A stretch of 64,000 bases of DNA from Leptolyngbya sp. BC1307 (GTDB lineage: Bacteria > Cyanobacteriota > Cyanobacteriia > Phormidesmidales > Phormidesmidaceae), in the NCBI RefSeq assembly GCF_002286735.1, contig NZ_NRTA01000001.1, forward strand, positions 230,698 through 294,697, written 5' to 3'. Below, piece after piece: positions 26,741 through 36,764 of the stretch; within the stretch, counting starts at the first letter, position 1, and the number at the start of each line of letters is the position of its first letter. The position numbers and the translations under genes were made by a program. The notes under the pieces are model-generated. The model was not told the DNA's origin. It saw only the letters and a list, made by a program, of their open reading frames with translations, and did no database searches.

Positions 26741-27868
26741 TCAACCAAACAGATGCTGCTGGTATTCGTCTAAGATCCTGTCTAGACAAAAGCGCTGAGC
26801 CCGCTGTTTAAGCTCTTGTGACCGGGGCGGTTCGTTCAAAGTATCTAAAATCGCGCTAGCCATTTCTTTCCACGCTCCCACCGAGACTAACCTACCGTGT
26901 TTCCCATTCTCCAAAATTTCGGTGGGTCCGCTCGGGCAATCGGTTGAGACAACTGGCGTTCCGGCCCCCATAGACTCAACTAGCACATTGCCAAAGCCCT
27001 CCCAAGCCGATGAGAGTACGCAAACAGAAGACTGAGCCATATAGGCAAGCGGGTTTTCAACAAAACCTGGAAAGGTAACTTCAGCTTCACTCAAATTCAG
27101 CTCCTTGCAGAGCGCAAGCAGTTTTTGATGTTGGCTTCCCTGACCCAAAATCATCAGCCTAGCAGGCAGTTGCTGCCGTACTAGGCTATAGGCTCTAATC
27201 AGCGTTTCAAAATCTTTTTGCGGCTCTAGCCTACCCACACCTAAAATCAGGGGACAATCCGGGTCGGAGAACCACGGGTGTTCTGGGTAAGCCCTGGCCG
27301 TATCGTCAAAATCGGGTGTGATAATGGGATTGTAGATTACTCGAACTTTATCAGGATGAATGCCTAGCCTTGTCAAATCTTCAGCTACGCCATGAGAAAC
27401 AGCGACAACCAGATCGGCGAAAGGATAAGTCCATCTAATCAGTTTTGGAACAAGCTTACGCTTTAAACTCTTTAAGCGCTTAGACTCTTGCGTCAGATTA
27501 TTGTGAACTGTGACCACCATTCTTGTAGGCACGCGGGCCAAAAGATGAGCAAAAATAGCCGCTAAGTTAGTGTCTTCAAGCGCGGTTATTAAAACATCGG
27601 GCTGCGTTTGCTTGAGATAACTAACCAGCTCCGGAATGCTGCTTGATAATTTGCTGGCCTTAAAGCCGATGAGCTTGATATCTCGATGAAGCTTAGAGAG
27701 ATAAGGCCCTTCCGAATTCACCAAAAGCAAATCGACCTCGAAGCCTCTAGCAATAAACCCATTGGCCAGGTTGAGCATGACCCGTTCGGCCCCGCCACCC
27801 CCTAGATCGGTTAGGAAAATTGCAATCTTTTTAGTAGATTTACTACACGCTTTTCTATCTTTGGCCAT
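26741..27868 (-). CDS. Glycosyltransferase family 4 (GT-B fold)
   Basis: 375 residues. N-terminal Rossmann domain IFLTDLGGGGAERVMLNLA (Gly-rich GGGGAER loop). The C-terminal domain has LGVGRLEPQKDFETLIRA, QGSQHQKLLALCKELN and the donor-binding E-x7-E region WEGFGNVLVESMGAGTPVV followed by STDCPSGPTEIL. It is a retaining sugar transferase acting in the cytosol on the lipid-linked intermediate. It is one of the reverse-strand EPS genes, 50 bp downstream of the acyltransferase. Confidence 0.92.
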   Translation of the reverse strand: MAKDRKACSKSTKKIAIFLTDLGGGGAERVMLNLANGFIARGFEVDLLLVNSEGPYLSKLHRDIKLIGFKASKLSSSIPELVSYLKQTQPDVLITALEDTNLAAIFAHLLARVPTRMVVTVHNNLTQESKRLKSLKRKLVPKLIRWTYPFADLVVAVSHGVAEDLTRLGIHPDKVRVIYNPIITPDFDDTARAYPEHPWFSDPDCPLILGVGRLEPQKDFETLIRAYSLVRQQLPARLMILGQGSQHQKLLALCKELNLSEAEVTFPGFVENPLAYMAQSSVCVLSSAWEGFGNVLVESMGAGTPVVSTDCPSGPTEILENGKHGRLVSVGAWKEMASAILDTLNEPPRSQELKQRAQRFCLDRILDEYQQHLFG

Positions 27869-27918
27869 TACCTAACTTCCTGATTCCTTCAGACATCTCA
27901 TTCAGATATTCTTAAACT

Positions 27919-28950
27919 TCAGCTGTAGGTAAATAAATACCGAAGTTTGGTATGTCGAGAATATTTGCCAATCATAATAGGCAGATAAATGCCAGCCAAT
28001 GTTCCTGCAACAATATGAATAAACGGGTTGGCAATACCAAATATGCTTTGCAGAGCAATTCGTAGCCCCGCAATTACAATGACATGCACCAAAAATATTT
28101 CTAAGGAAAAATGTCCCCATAACCCAATAAATGCGTAGAAATCAAAACGAACTAGCAGACCAGCCAAACAAATAGAAGCAAACATACCCGGTGCAGCGGC
28201 TAAAGGTATCAGCTCAACTTGATTATTCCAACCCCAAAAAACGGCCAGGCTCAGGATCAAGTAGCTACCTATGCTGAAGACAAGCAGATGCAAGCTCTTA
28301 ATTGATTTGAGCTTTAGCATCAGCTCAGAGCTCTGACCTACCACCGTTCCAACTGCTAGATAAATAGCGAAATGCCGGGCGATATTAAAAACGCCTACAC
28401 CGGAGCTAACCTCCAAAATTAGAAGAAAGTATGCAGCGGTAGAGGCGACTAGAAATGAAAAAGAGGACAGACGCAATCGATGAAAGATGGCATATGCCAG
28501 GCTTATTACAAATAAAATATAAAGGAACCAGAACTGATCAGGAGGCTGGTAGAGGATCTTCCAAAAACTGTCTAACAAAAGCAAAAATCCGGCGCTACTG
28601 TCACCGCTACCATAGGTCAAAGACTGCAAACTCTCTTGAATCAGTGACCACACTAGATAAGGGTAGACCAGTATCGTTAATCGATTAATAACAAAAGCTT
28701 TAAATGGCCTAGATGTTGACCTATAGAGAAAAAGTCCCGACAGGAAAAAGAACAAAGGCATATGGAAGGCATAGATCCACTGGTCGAGATAGTCGAATAA
28801 GAATGATGTTGACAGAATGGCGTTATCGGCTAGTCCCCTGAGAACATGACCTAGCACCACTAGAAATATACCAAGCCCTTTTGCATAATCTACCCATAGC
28901 AGACGAGTGACAGGCTTTGAACTTGGTTGAGCATCTATCTGAGCTGTCAT
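27919..28950 (-). CDS. Membrane-bound acyltransferase family 3 (OafA/WecH-like)
   Basis: 343 residues with about ten membrane helices. The N-terminal signature RLLWVDYAKGLGIFLVVLGH carries the invariant His of the AT3 family, and LYRSTSRPFKAFVINR is the usual basic Arg loop after helix 2. Such enzymes O-acetylate (or succinylate) polysaccharide residues. The C-terminus has the 'HFSLEIFLVHV' helix. Consistent with decoration of the EPS made by the flanking transferases. It lies 73 bp downstream of the Wzy-like gene. Confidence 0.9.
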   Translation of the reverse strand: MTAQIDAQPSSKPVTRLLWVDYAKGLGIFLVVLGHVLRGLADNAILSTSFLFDYLDQWIYAFHMPLFFFLSGLFLYRSTSRPFKAFVINRLTILVYPYLVWSLIQESLQSLTYGSGDSSAGFLLLLDSFWKILYQPPDQFWFLYILFVISLAYAIFHRLRLSSFSFLVASTAAYFLLILEVSSGVGVFNIARHFAIYLAVGTVVGQSSELMLKLKSIKSLHLLVFSIGSYLILSLAVFWGWNNQVELIPLAAAPGMFASICLAGLLVRFDFYAFIGLWGHFSLEIFLVHVIVIAGLRIALQSIFGIANPFIHIVAGTLAGIYLPIMIGKYSRHTKLRYLFTYS

Positions 28951-29023
28951 AAGGCATTGGGGTAACTTTGAGCGGGCTCTAGACTATCCGGTTTTATCAA
29001 CGCTTTCTACGCCGCTGCCTCGG

Positions 29024-30361
29024 TCAGGGGATAGGTTCAAGCTGCATCTCTTCAAACTGCATCTCTTTAACCTGCAGCTTTTCAGACTGCGTCTTTTTGA
29101 ACTGATGGTAGTCTGACAGGGTAAGGGCAACAAGAAGTACAAAGAAAATTGAATTGTGGAGAATGAGCGTCGCCTCAGTCTGGTTATATAAGATTAAAAA
29201 AGTCAAATATACTAGGGGCCAGTAAGCTGTTTGCACGCCCACCGGCATAGGCAACGCTGCTGCCCGCAGCAGGGTATGTAAGAAGCTTAGGCCAAACAAA
29301 GCAACGCCTACAAATCCGAAGGCCAGCGCCAGCTCTAGAAAGCCATTGTGCGCATCTTTAGGTAGATAGATATTGTTAAACACTTTGCCAACATAGGCCG
29401 AGCCGCCATAGATATCGCGCCAGAAGCCTAAGTAGCCATAGCCTAGCAGCGGACGTTCAGCAATCTTGTAGCTAACCGCGCTCCAAATCGTTGTTCGGCC
29501 CGTTAAGGTCAGGTCTTTGCCTGCACTATTAGCAATGTTTCCCAGGTTAGAGACCAGCAGCAATGACGAGCCTAAGAGTGTCACTAGGAATAAGCTCACA
29601 CTAGGGATCAGTAGGGCAGAGCGATTTCTGATAAGTGAATATAGACCTCTATAGGCATATACCGATAGAAAGAGTAAGCTGACTACCAGCAAAGCGGTTT
29701 TAGAATCAGATAAGACAATCATTAACCCGGATAGAGAAACGATTGCTAGCCGGGTGACGTTCCAGAGGGCGCTCTTTGACTTGTATAAATAGGTAGAAAT
29801 ACAGCAGAGCACAATGATTTTCGCAAACTCATTTTTTTGGATGAAGGGGCCTCGCCAATCGCCCGCATGTCCTCCGGTTTCGATCGCACTGCCAGGCAGC
29901 GCGACTGAATATAGGAAAGAGGTCACGATGATGATGCTACTCGCGATCGCCAGCAGCTGCAGCTGTTTACCTAGACTAAACCGTGAGCCAAAGTAAACGC
30001 CAAAGGTGATCGTTTCAAAAAGTGCCACGGACTTCCTCATAGTGTCAGAAGGAAAATCCGACCATAGGAAAGAACCCATCATGAGCGCGACCAGCAGCCA
30101 GAAAATAGGAGCCCTCAGACTGGCAACTAAAGAAAGCTTCCATCTGAGCAATATCAGCAGTAAGGCTATCAGAAAAACGCCGTGCTGCAGCGCCTGTAAC
30201 AACGGCGTTAGAGGATTATAGATGGCAACAGCGGACACCCCTAGACTATTGAATGAAGACCCGTTAAACAGACTAGAAAAAGCCAGCAAATTTGAGTAAA
30301 ACAGCAGCGAAAAAACTGCGAAAAAATCTTCTGCAGAAGATAATGTTAGCCTCATGGTCAT
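29024..30361 (-). CDS. O-antigen ligase/polymerase family protein (Wzy-like)
   Basis: 445 residues and about 12 membrane helices, with a large periplasmic loop holding the Wzy_C signature LTGRTTIWSAVSYKIAERP, LGYGYLGFW and AHNGFLELALAFGFVG. WSDFPSDTMRKSVALFETI and GPFIQKNEFAKIIVLC are typical of cyanobacterial members. In a Wzx/Wzy pathway it polymerises lipid-linked repeat units in the periplasm. Its ATG overlaps the stop of the GT2 gene (ATGA at 30358-30361), indicating translational coupling. The C-terminus ends in a degenerate five-residue repeat (EKLQVKEMQFEEMQLE). Confidence 0.9.
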   Translation of the reverse strand: MTMRLTLSSAEDFFAVFSLLFYSNLLAFSSLFNGSSFNSLGVSAVAIYNPLTPLLQALQHGVFLIALLLILLRWKLSLVASLRAPIFWLLVALMMGSFLWSDFPSDTMRKSVALFETITFGVYFGSRFSLGKQLQLLAIASSIIIVTSFLYSVALPGSAIETGGHAGDWRGPFIQKNEFAKIIVLCCISTYLYKSKSALWNVTRLAIVSLSGLMIVLSDSKTALLVVSLLFLSVYAYRGLYSLIRNRSALLIPSVSLFLVTLLGSSLLLVSNLGNIANSAGKDLTLTGRTTIWSAVSYKIAERPLLGYGYLGFWRDIYGGSAYVGKVFNNIYLPKDAHNGFLELALAFGFVGVALFGLSFLHTLLRAAALPMPVGVQTAYWPLVYLTFLILYNQTEATLILHNSIFFVLLVALTLSDYHQFKKTQSEKLQVKEMQFEEMQLEPIP

Positions 30362-31347
30362 CTTTTTCTCCCCAAGTAATAGCGCTCTCTCAATTTGACC
30401 TTTATCCGCTCTAGGAAGGAGAGCGAGGCGTAATAATCTTTGACCAAACGGTGCAACTGCTGGTCATCTTTTTGAGACTGCTGTAAAAACTCGGCTGCTC
30501 CTAGAGAGAATAGGTTATTAGCATAGGCTTTGATCTCAGGAAAGTCTCTCCTTAAAAAGTAAGCCGTCTGCAGCAGGATTTTGGCGCGCAAGAGTGGTCT
30601 GTCGTCACGAAAGGTATAGGCGTTACTCGGATGTATTCTTTGCAGGGCTAAGTTTTCAAGTAAGATATAGCCCTTGCTGACGCCTAGTGCAGCGTATTTA
30701 ATATAGTCATCGCTAGTAATTCTAATTTCTAGCGGCATCGGCAATATTTTTTCTAGCAGCTCTCTTCTAAAGCACATGCCCGAAGTAACGATGCTTTTAA
30801 AGGGCATGGCCTCGCCTAGCTTTCCCCTTCTCAATAGCTTACGCAGGTCATAGGGGCCAGGTGCGCCGCTATACTGCTCTGGCGCTAAGTATTGCTTAAG
30901 GTCATTGTCTACTCGTTCGAGCGGATGAAAGCACCACCCCACCTCACGGTAGCGGTCAAAGATATCGACTAGCTTTTGTAGCTTATCGGGCAAAAAGACA
31001 TCGTCAGAATCTAAAAAGCAAACGATATCGCCCTGACTTTTTTCAAAGCCTGCATTAAAAGCAGATGCCTGCCCACCGTTTTTTTTGGCTATAGGCACAA
31101 TGCGATCACCATAGCTTTTAATCACCTGCCAAGAGTTATCTGTCGAGCCATCATCGACGACGATTACCTCTATATTCTCATACGTTTGCCGTAGAGCGCT
31201 ATCGACCGCTTGAGTTAAAAACGGCGCGTAGTTGTAGTTGTTGATGAGGATACTAACGAGAGGAGTGGCGTTCATTGGCGGCTGGGCGGCTAGGCACGTA
31301 AGCTTAGAAGTTGAGTTGGCTGCAGGGAACATGGCCGAAGCGTTCAT
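30358..31347 (-). CDS. Glycosyltransferase family 2
   Basis: 329 residues from ATG 31347, which overlaps the sulfotransferase stop as ATGA. The GT-A domain reads VSILINNYNYAPFLTQAVDS, IEVIVVDDGSTDNSW and CFLDSDDVFLPDKL (the DSDD metal/nucleotide site). ITSDDYIKYAALG is the likely catalytic-base region. A methionine further on (MNATPLVSIL) starts at the conserved fold and is possible, but the ATGA coupling favours 31347. It is translationally coupled on both sides. Confidence 0.92.
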   Translation of the reverse strand: MNASAMFPAANSTSKLTCLAAQPPMNATPLVSILINNYNYAPFLTQAVDSALRQTYENIEVIVVDDGSTDNSWQVIKSYGDRIVPIAKKNGGQASAFNAGFEKSQGDIVCFLDSDDVFLPDKLQKLVDIFDRYREVGWCFHPLERVDNDLKQYLAPEQYSGAPGPYDLRKLLRRGKLGEAMPFKSIVTSGMCFRRELLEKILPMPLEIRITSDDYIKYAALGVSKGYILLENLALQRIHPSNAYTFRDDRPLLRAKILLQTAYFLRRDFPEIKAYANNLFSLGAAEFLQQSQKDDQQLHRLVKDYYASLSFLERIKVKLRERYYLGRKR

Positions 31348-32264
31348 CGAGCTGTTGTATCTAGCCATAGTGAGAGATCTTGCTGAATGAGGGCCTGCAG
31401 CTTGAGAATATCTGCTCGAAATAGCTGACTCAGGTAAGCCCTATCTGCTTCTGGAAGTTCAGGCTTTTGACTGTCGGCTACATTCCAGCGCTTGATCTGG
31501 TCAGCGATGCGGTGCCGTACGCTTAACGGCAATAGTCGCTTGGCCGTTTCTTTAAGCGGATTAGACTTTAGCAGCAGCCTGTTTAAAGCTAGGCTCTTTG
31601 GCATTTTAGAAACGTTGTATTTCGTAGACGTATCGGGGACAAAATCTTCATCGACGCCCAAGAATGTAAACATATCTCTAATGACTGCTTGAGGATTTTG
31701 CTTAAAGTCTTCATACATATAGACTTTGACTTGCTCTCGACCAAACAGCCGATAATAGCGCTCAACTTGAGCATAGTAGAATCCTCTTTGGGTGTGGTGC
31801 CAAATTGGATCCCAGTTCATTTCTACACGGCCTTTTTCGGCCTGAAGCGCCGCAGAAAAGCTCTTTTGCAGCTCATCGCCATCTCTGACCAGGTGTAGAA
31901 AGCTCGCGTAGGCGGCATCGACCGGGTTGCGCAAAATTGCGATAATTTTTGCGTTGGGAATACAGCGCTTGATCTGATCGGCAGCGGTGCGACTGCTGAG
32001 GTAAGTCGTCGAGGCTTCGCCAATGGCTATCTCGTCTTGCGCACCGTCAAACAACCTTTGATAGTCTTCCAACCGATGAACTGCCAATTTGAAGCGGTCT
32101 GAATCGCCCGGCCCCTGAAAATCAGCCTTTTGATTATTCAGCATAAAAAAGTGAGGTTCTTTAACAGGAGACATATAAACCTCGGGATGCTGTCTGAGAT
32201 AGGCGTAAATCGAGCTGGTACCTGCTTTAGGCGCACCTATAATCAGGAAATTAGGCATTGTCAT
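31344..32264 (-). CDS. PAPS-dependent sulfotransferase
   Basis: 306 residues. The 5'-phosphosulfate-binding loop FLIIGAPKAGTSSIYAYLRQ, the downstream KEPHFF, and the 3'-phosphate-binding block IAILRNPVDAAYASF (Arg/Ser of the 3'-PB motif) are all intact. It transfers sulfate from PAPS to a hydroxyl, here most likely on the EPS or its lipid-linked unit, giving a sulfated polymer (inference from location). Start ATG 32264 has GAGGAG 9 nt upstream; an earlier frame to 32300 overlaps wzx. Coupled to the next GT2 gene by ATGA. Confidence 0.93.
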   Translation of the reverse strand: MTMPNFLIIGAPKAGTSSIYAYLRQHPEVYMSPVKEPHFFMLNNQKADFQGPGDSDRFKLAVHRLEDYQRLFDGAQDEIAIGEASTTYLSSRTAADQIKRCIPNAKIIAILRNPVDAAYASFLHLVRDGDELQKSFSAALQAEKGRVEMNWDPIWHHTQRGFYYAQVERYYRLFGREQVKVYMYEDFKQNPQAVIRDMFTFLGVDEDFVPDTSTKYNVSKMPKSLALNRLLLKSNPLKETAKRLLPLSVRHRIADQIKRWNVADSQKPELPEADRAYLSQLFRADILKLQALIQQDLSLWLDTTAR

Positions 32265-32290
32265 GGCTGATAACTCCTCAAGCGCCTTGC

Positions 32291-33607
32291 CTAAATCCAT
32301 TTACCAAGCGCTGTAGAGCGAATCCCCAGCCTTTTATAGACTAAGAAAACCAGCAGTACATTCCAAGCGATACGGCTGGCTGTAGTTGCGATCGCTGCGC
32401 CCTCTAGCCCGCTCGATGGAATTAAAACAGCGTTTAAAATAACGTTCAGCACAGCGCTCGCCGTTACGCCAAAGGCGACATCGCGCTCATAGTGAGTCAT
32501 GGTTAAAAGCAAAGCCACCGAACCGGTAGCGGCGTTAAAAAGCTGACCGACAATTAAGATGGTCAAAGCGCTTTTCCCTTGAACAAACTCCGCACCAAAA
32601 AGCGACAAGAAGAAACTGCTGAAGACGGTCAGCCCCAAACACATAGGCACCGTTGCCAATAAAATCATTCGAGAACTTTTAGTGACAATTTTCTGTAATC
32701 TGTTGAAATTTCCCTGAGCATACAGACTGGCGAAAGTAGGCGCTAGCGAAGTATTAAACGCGATCAAAACGAAAGAAAGCAGGCTCGAACCTTGAGAGGC
32801 AATGCTATAAATGCCCACCTCCGCCTGATCGCGCATCACGCCTAACATAATCGTATCGGTTCGATTATTGATGACGTACATGCCCCCAATCAGCAGCATC
32901 GGCAGGGCACTTCGCAGCCAAATTCTTGGGGCGTATTCAGCAGGGACTTCTTGGTAGACAGCAGGCAGAGACTTCGTTAGAAACCAGGTACCAAATAAAA
33001 AAGCAACGCCGTTAGCCGCCACATACAGGCCCATTGCCCAAGGGGCGGTAAAGTTTTTGCCAAAAGCTAAATAGCTCCCACCCAGCAAGCTGATAAATAA
33101 TACAGGGCGGATTAAAAATTCGGGTAGCTGACCTAATACGATGCGGTTGAGCGCCTGCATCGTCGGCTGGCGAAGCTGTGTCAGGGTCATTAAAGGCAGG
33201 GCGATCGCAGCTATGCCTAAAATAGAAATTGTCTGAGGTGTGGCGTTTGTCAACCACCGCGTCATCCCTACAAACAGTAAAGCCAGGGCGAGAGACGTTA
33301 ACAAAACAATTTTGTTTGCCCAAAGCAGTAGCCCCTTTGCCAGCCCCCAATTCGACTTTGACTGATAGATAGAGATCTCGCGCGTAATCAGTCCCGGTAG
33401 CCCTAAGAGCGCAGGAATGGTGAGCAAGTTAAGCCAGGCAAGCGCATAAGCATAGCTGCCATAGCCTTCAGCCCCTAAGAAACGGGCCAGCAAGAGGGTG
33501 CTGACGTAGGCAAACCCGGCGTTGGCTACCTGCAAGCCAAACGTGCCCGCAACTGCTTTAGCTAAGAAGCTGCGCAGACTATTTTCCTGTTCACCCAAAG
33601 ATTTCAT
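32291..33607 (-). CDS. Oligosaccharide flippase (Wzx-like, MOP superfamily)
   Basis: 438 residues from ATG 33607; a TTG at 33646 is less likely. About 12-14 membrane helices with typical MOP features: ANAGFAYVSTLLLARFLGAEGYGSYAYAL near the N-terminus (written here only in outline: ARFLGAEGYGSYA), VINNRTDTIMLGVMRD in the centre and a second half starting at LAPTFASLYAQGN. It moves lipid-linked repeat units across the inner membrane for the Wzy-like polymerase at 29.0-30.4 kb. First gene of the reverse-strand EPS operon. Confidence 0.92.
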   Translation of the reverse strand: MKSLGEQENSLRSFLAKAVAGTFGLQVANAGFAYVSTLLLARFLGAEGYGSYAYALAWLNLLTIPALLGLPGLITREISIYQSKSNWGLAKGLLLWANKIVLLTSLALALLFVGMTRWLTNATPQTISILGIAAIALPLMTLTQLRQPTMQALNRIVLGQLPEFLIRPVLFISLLGGSYLAFGKNFTAPWAMGLYVAANGVAFLFGTWFLTKSLPAVYQEVPAEYAPRIWLRSALPMLLIGGMYVINNRTDTIMLGVMRDQAEVGIYSIASQGSSLLSFVLIAFNTSLAPTFASLYAQGNFNRLQKIVTKSSRMILLATVPMCLGLTVFSSFFLSLFGAEFVQGKSALTILIVGQLFNAATGSVALLLTMTHYERDVAFGVTASAVLNVILNAVLIPSSGLEGAAIATTASRIAWNVLLVFLVYKRLGIRSTALGKWI

Positions 33608-33936
33608 CAATAAGTCCGTAAGCCATCTGTGCGCTGTCAAAATCAAATTCTACTCAGCTCATCTGTTCCAGCCTCTATAAGGCTGTTGAGTCGAATAGAC
33701 GGCTTCCTCTGACTCATTCAGATAGCTTGACGTATTTTTAGCGAGTTTAGTTTCTTGAACGACATCCGTACGCTGGCTATGGGTGAAGTGCGATCGCTCT
33801 CCAGCGATTCAGCAGGAACATTGCCTGATTCAAATTGACAGAATACTCACAAGTCTTCATCCCCCAGGATAGGGCCAATAGTTTACTATATTGAACTCAC
33901 CCGTTTTCTACTGGTTCGGCGAACCGCGCAGCAGCT
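33608..33936. other. Intergenic region, about 330 bp, divergent promoters
   Basis: Separates the reverse EPS operon from leuC (forward) and must contain both promoters. A GCGATCGC-like HIP1 variant occurs at about 33791. I see no small gene, no leucine-rich leader peptide and no T-box-like structure. Confidence 0.5.
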
Positions 33937-35349
33937 ATGAGCACAGGCACCCTGTTTGACAAAGTTTGGGACGCACATACCGTCGGCATTTTGCCTTCTG
34001 GCCAAACTCAGCTATTCATTGGCCTGCACCTGATTCATGAAGTGACCAGCCCTCAAGCTTTTGCGATGCTAAATGAGCGCGGGCTCAAGGTGATGTATCC
34101 GCAGCGGACGATTGCCACAGTCGATCACATCGTGCCGACTGAGGATCAGTCTCGGCCCTTTGCCGACCCGATGGCCGAAAAGATGATAGCGGCGCTGGAG
34201 ACCAACACGCAGGCGCACAATATCCGCTTTTTTAATGTGGGATCTGGCAGTCAAGGAATTGTGCATGTGATCGCCCCAGAGCAAGGGCTGACGCAGCCGG
34301 GCATGACGATTGCCTGTGGCGATAGCCATACTTCTACGCACGGGGCCTTCGGTGCGATCGCCTTCGGCATTGGGACCAGTCAGGTGCGCGATGTGCTTGC
34401 TTCTCAAACGCTAGCGCTGGCCAAGCTCAAGGTTCGCCGGATTGAAGTCAATGGCGAACTGCCACCTGGCGTTTTTGCCAAAGATATTATTCTGCACATC
34501 ATTCGCAAACTCGGCGTTAAAGGCGGAGTGGGTTACGCCTATGAGTTTGCCGGAAGCGCCATTACTAGCCTCTTGATGGAAGGGCGTATGACCCTGTGCA
34601 ATATGTCTATCGAGGGCGGCGCTCGCTGCGGCTATGTCAACCCTGACCAAACCACTTACGACTATTTACAAGGCCGTGACTTTGCGCCTACCGGCAGTCA
34701 GTGGGATGCCGCCGTTGCCTGGTGGGAAAGCCTGCGCAGCGATGCCAATGCCACCTATGACGATGTCGTCAGATTTGAAGCCGCCGACATTGCCCCTACT
34801 ATTACTTGGGGAATCACTCCCGGACAGGGCATCGGTGTTGACGAAGCTATTCCTGCTCCGGAGGCTATGCCTGACGACGAGCGGCCTGTTGCGGAAGAAG
34901 CCTACCGCTATATGCAGCTTGCCCCTGGTCAGCAGATTGAAGGGACCAAGATTGATGTTTGCTTTATCGGTAGCTGCACCAATGGCCGGATCAGCGACTT
35001 GCGCGAGGCAGCTAAAGTAGCCAAAGGTCGGCACGTTGCTGGGGGCGTTAAAGCCTTTGTTGTGCCAGGCTCTGAGCGGGTTAAAGCGCAGGCCGAAGCT
35101 GAGGGCTTAGATAAAATATTTGTAGAGGCGGGCTTTGAATGGCGGGAGCCCGGCTGCTCTATGTGCCTGGCCATGAACCCAGACAAGCTAGAAGGCACTC
35201 AGATTAGCGCCTCCTCTTCTAATCGCAACTTTAAAGGGCGACAGGGCTCAGCTTCTGGCCGTACGCTGCTGATGAGCCCGGCGATGGTGGTCTCTGCTGC
35301 AGTCACCGGTCAGGTTAGCGACGTGCGTCAGCTCGCGCCGGTTGGGTAG
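33937..35349 (+). CDS. leuC: 3-isopropylmalate dehydratase large subunit
   Basis: 470 residues, full length. Aconitase-family features: [12 protein letters not shown] at the start, [20 protein letters not shown], and the three [4Fe-4S] cysteines in [14 protein letters not shown] and [13 protein letters not shown]. The C-terminal part reads [12 protein letters not shown]. Together with LeuD it isomerises 2-isopropylmalate to 3-isopropylmalate in leucine synthesis; leuD is not in the window. Start ATG follows a GC-rich stretch without a strong ribosome-binding site. Its stop is 3 bp from the convergent lipoprotein gene. Confidence 0.97.
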   Translation: MSTGTLFDKVWDAHTVGILPSGQTQLFIGLHLIHEVTSPQAFAMLNERGLKVMYPQRTIATVDHIVPTEDQSRPFADPMAEKMIAALETNTQAHNIRFFNVGSGSQGIVHVIAPEQGLTQPGMTIACGDSHTSTHGAFGAIAFGIGTSQVRDVLASQTLALAKLKVRRIEVNGELPPGVFAKDIILHIIRKLGVKGGVGYAYEFAGSAITSLLMEGRMTLCNMSIEGGARCGYVNPDQTTYDYLQGRDFAPTGSQWDAAVAWWESLRSDANATYDDVVRFEAADIAPTITWGITPGQGIGVDEAIPAPEAMPDDERPVAEEAYRYMQLAPGQQIEGTKIDVCFIGSCTNGRISDLREAAKVAKGRHVAGGVKAFVVPGSERVKAQAEAEGLDKIFVEAGFEWREPGCSMCLAMNPDKLEGTQISASSSNRNFKGRQGSASGRTLLMSPAMVVSAAVTGQVSDVRQLAPVG

Positions 35350-35352
35350 AAG

Positions 35353-35604
35353 CTACTCAACGTCCTCACTAGGTGGCTCAATGTCTAGAGTCGGCACCTT
35401 AATGGTTCTCTCTTCTGTAGAGACATCTACCTCCGGCCCTTCGACATCGTAGGTAGGTGCTTCTCCGGCCTCAATGTCAACGTCGGGGAGTTCTCCTTCG
35501 CTGGTTTGCTCGACCCGGCAGCCGCTGACCGAAACCGTTAGTAATAGGGCCGCTGGGAGTAGCAGGAGTCGTCTCCAGCACAACTGATGGAGTACATTAG
35601 TCAT
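35353..35604 (-). CDS. Small acidic lipoprotein, conserved in cyanobacteria
   Basis: 83 residues. Basic N-terminus and hydrophobic signal (RRLLLLPAALLLTVSVSGC) with a good lipobox VSGC at residues ~26-29. The mature peptide is acidic with repeating 'PxVDxxxxE' patterns (LPDVDIEAGEAPTYDVEGPE). The pattern resembles short cyanobacterial lipoproteins of unknown role. Convergent with leuC (3-bp gap). Confidence 0.8.
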   Translation of the reverse strand: MTNVLHQLCWRRLLLLPAALLLTVSVSGCRVEQTSEGELPDVDIEAGEAPTYDVEGPEVDVSTEERTIKVPTLDIEPPSEDVE

Positions 35605-36114
35605 TCTTTAAAACCTCTCGTGGTAACGGTTGCTTGAGGCTTGCCTAGTTGACGGAGCCATTTAAGGCACACAAGCGTCCACGCTCCGCAGCACCAGTGT
35701 GAATCATAAGTTGCATTTGGCCTATGGCTAATGACAGGCACCGGCGGGCTGCATAAAATCACCGTACATACTTTCTTAAGCGAAGCAATACTCCCATGCT
35801 ACGTAAGAAGCTGGACAGGTTCATCTACCGGTAGGTGCGCTTAAATATTCTTTTCAGACTTAGATATCTTTCTTGTGCGGCGTCTTCGTTAGCCTCTGAT
35901 AATTACTAACCAAATATTGTTCTTCCCTTAACCTTCTCTTTCCTTTGGGTTAACGCTTGTCACTAATGATGACCGTAAAGTCAGCAGGCGCTCGTTCAAG
36001 AGCAACAGGTACCTAAAGTTAGCAAATTGATCTAGCTGCTGTAAGTCTGCTAGCACACATTTCTCACTGCTTTTTTACTGCTGATCGCGAGGTTAATTCG
36101 TTTTGTCTTTAGCT
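35605..36114. other. Intergenic region, about 510 bp, divergent promoters
   Basis: Lies between the lipoprotein gene (reverse) and the Crp-family regulator (forward). AT-rich from 35860 to 35950. No coding frame, tRNA or clear RNA structure is visible to me. An autoregulatory site for the Crp-family protein could be here, but I found no convincing palindrome. Confidence 0.45.
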
Positions 36115-36762
36115 ATGTCTACTTCAGCTCAAGCAACTTCTCATCAGATCGTCACGCCGCTAGAGCAGCTCTATCAGGAGCGATCGCTCATCCCCTTTAC
36201 CGCTGGCCGCAATATTCCCTTACAGCGTCAGTATCTCTACATCATCTGCCGGGGCATTGTGCAGCTCCACACCATTCACGCCGACGGGGGCGAAACTCTA
36301 GTCGGGCTATGCGGGCAGTCGATGGCCTTTGGCCGCGCCCTCAGCAGCGCTGATCCTTACTGGGCAACAGCCCTAACTGACGCCGATATTTTGCCTTTAG
36401 CCGTCAGCGAAGTCGAAGCTTCCCCCGCCCTGAGCGCCGCCCTGTATCCACAGATCGTTCGCCGTTTGCAGCAGGCAGAAGCCTGGCTGTCTATTTCAGG
36501 TAAGCGGCTAGTAGCCGACCGCCTGCAGTGCCTGCTGATTCAGCTCGCTCAAGACTTTGGCCATGTCGAACCTGGCGGCGTGCGGATCAAGCTGCGCCTG
36601 ACTCACCATCAGCTCGCCACCATCATTGGCACAACCCGCGTTACCGTCACCCGGCTGCTGCGCGACTTTCGGAACGAGGGCTGGCTCAATATTCACCAGC
36701 GGCAGCTGATCTTGTCGCCTGAGGTGGTAGGGCTAGCGCATCAGGGCGATTCGGCTGATTAA
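36115..36762 (+). CDS. Crp/Fnr-family transcriptional regulator
   Basis: 215 residues from ATG 36115; a TTG at 36103 is in frame. An N-terminal cyclic-nucleotide-binding-like beta barrel that is short and lacks the canonical phosphate-binding cassette (YLYIICRGIVQLHTIHADGG, then ETLVGLCGQSMAFG). A dimerisation helix follows (~110-140), then a Crp-type winged helix: LTHHQLATIIGTTRVTVTRL with recognition helix TRVTVTRLLRDF. Similar in layout to NtcA/PedR-like cyanobacterial regulators, but it is not NtcA. DNA target unknown. It is 2 bp from the convergent SDR gene. Confidence 0.9.
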   Translation: MSTSAQATSHQIVTPLEQLYQERSLIPFTAGRNIPLQRQYLYIICRGIVQLHTIHADGGETLVGLCGQSMAFGRALSSADPYWATALTDADILPLAVSEVEASPALSAALYPQIVRRLQQAEAWLSISGKRLVADRLQCLLIQLAQDFGHVEPGGVRIKLRLTHHQLATIIGTTRVTVTRLLRDFRNEGWLNIHQRQLILSPEVVGLAHQGDSAD

Positions 36763-36764
36763 AC

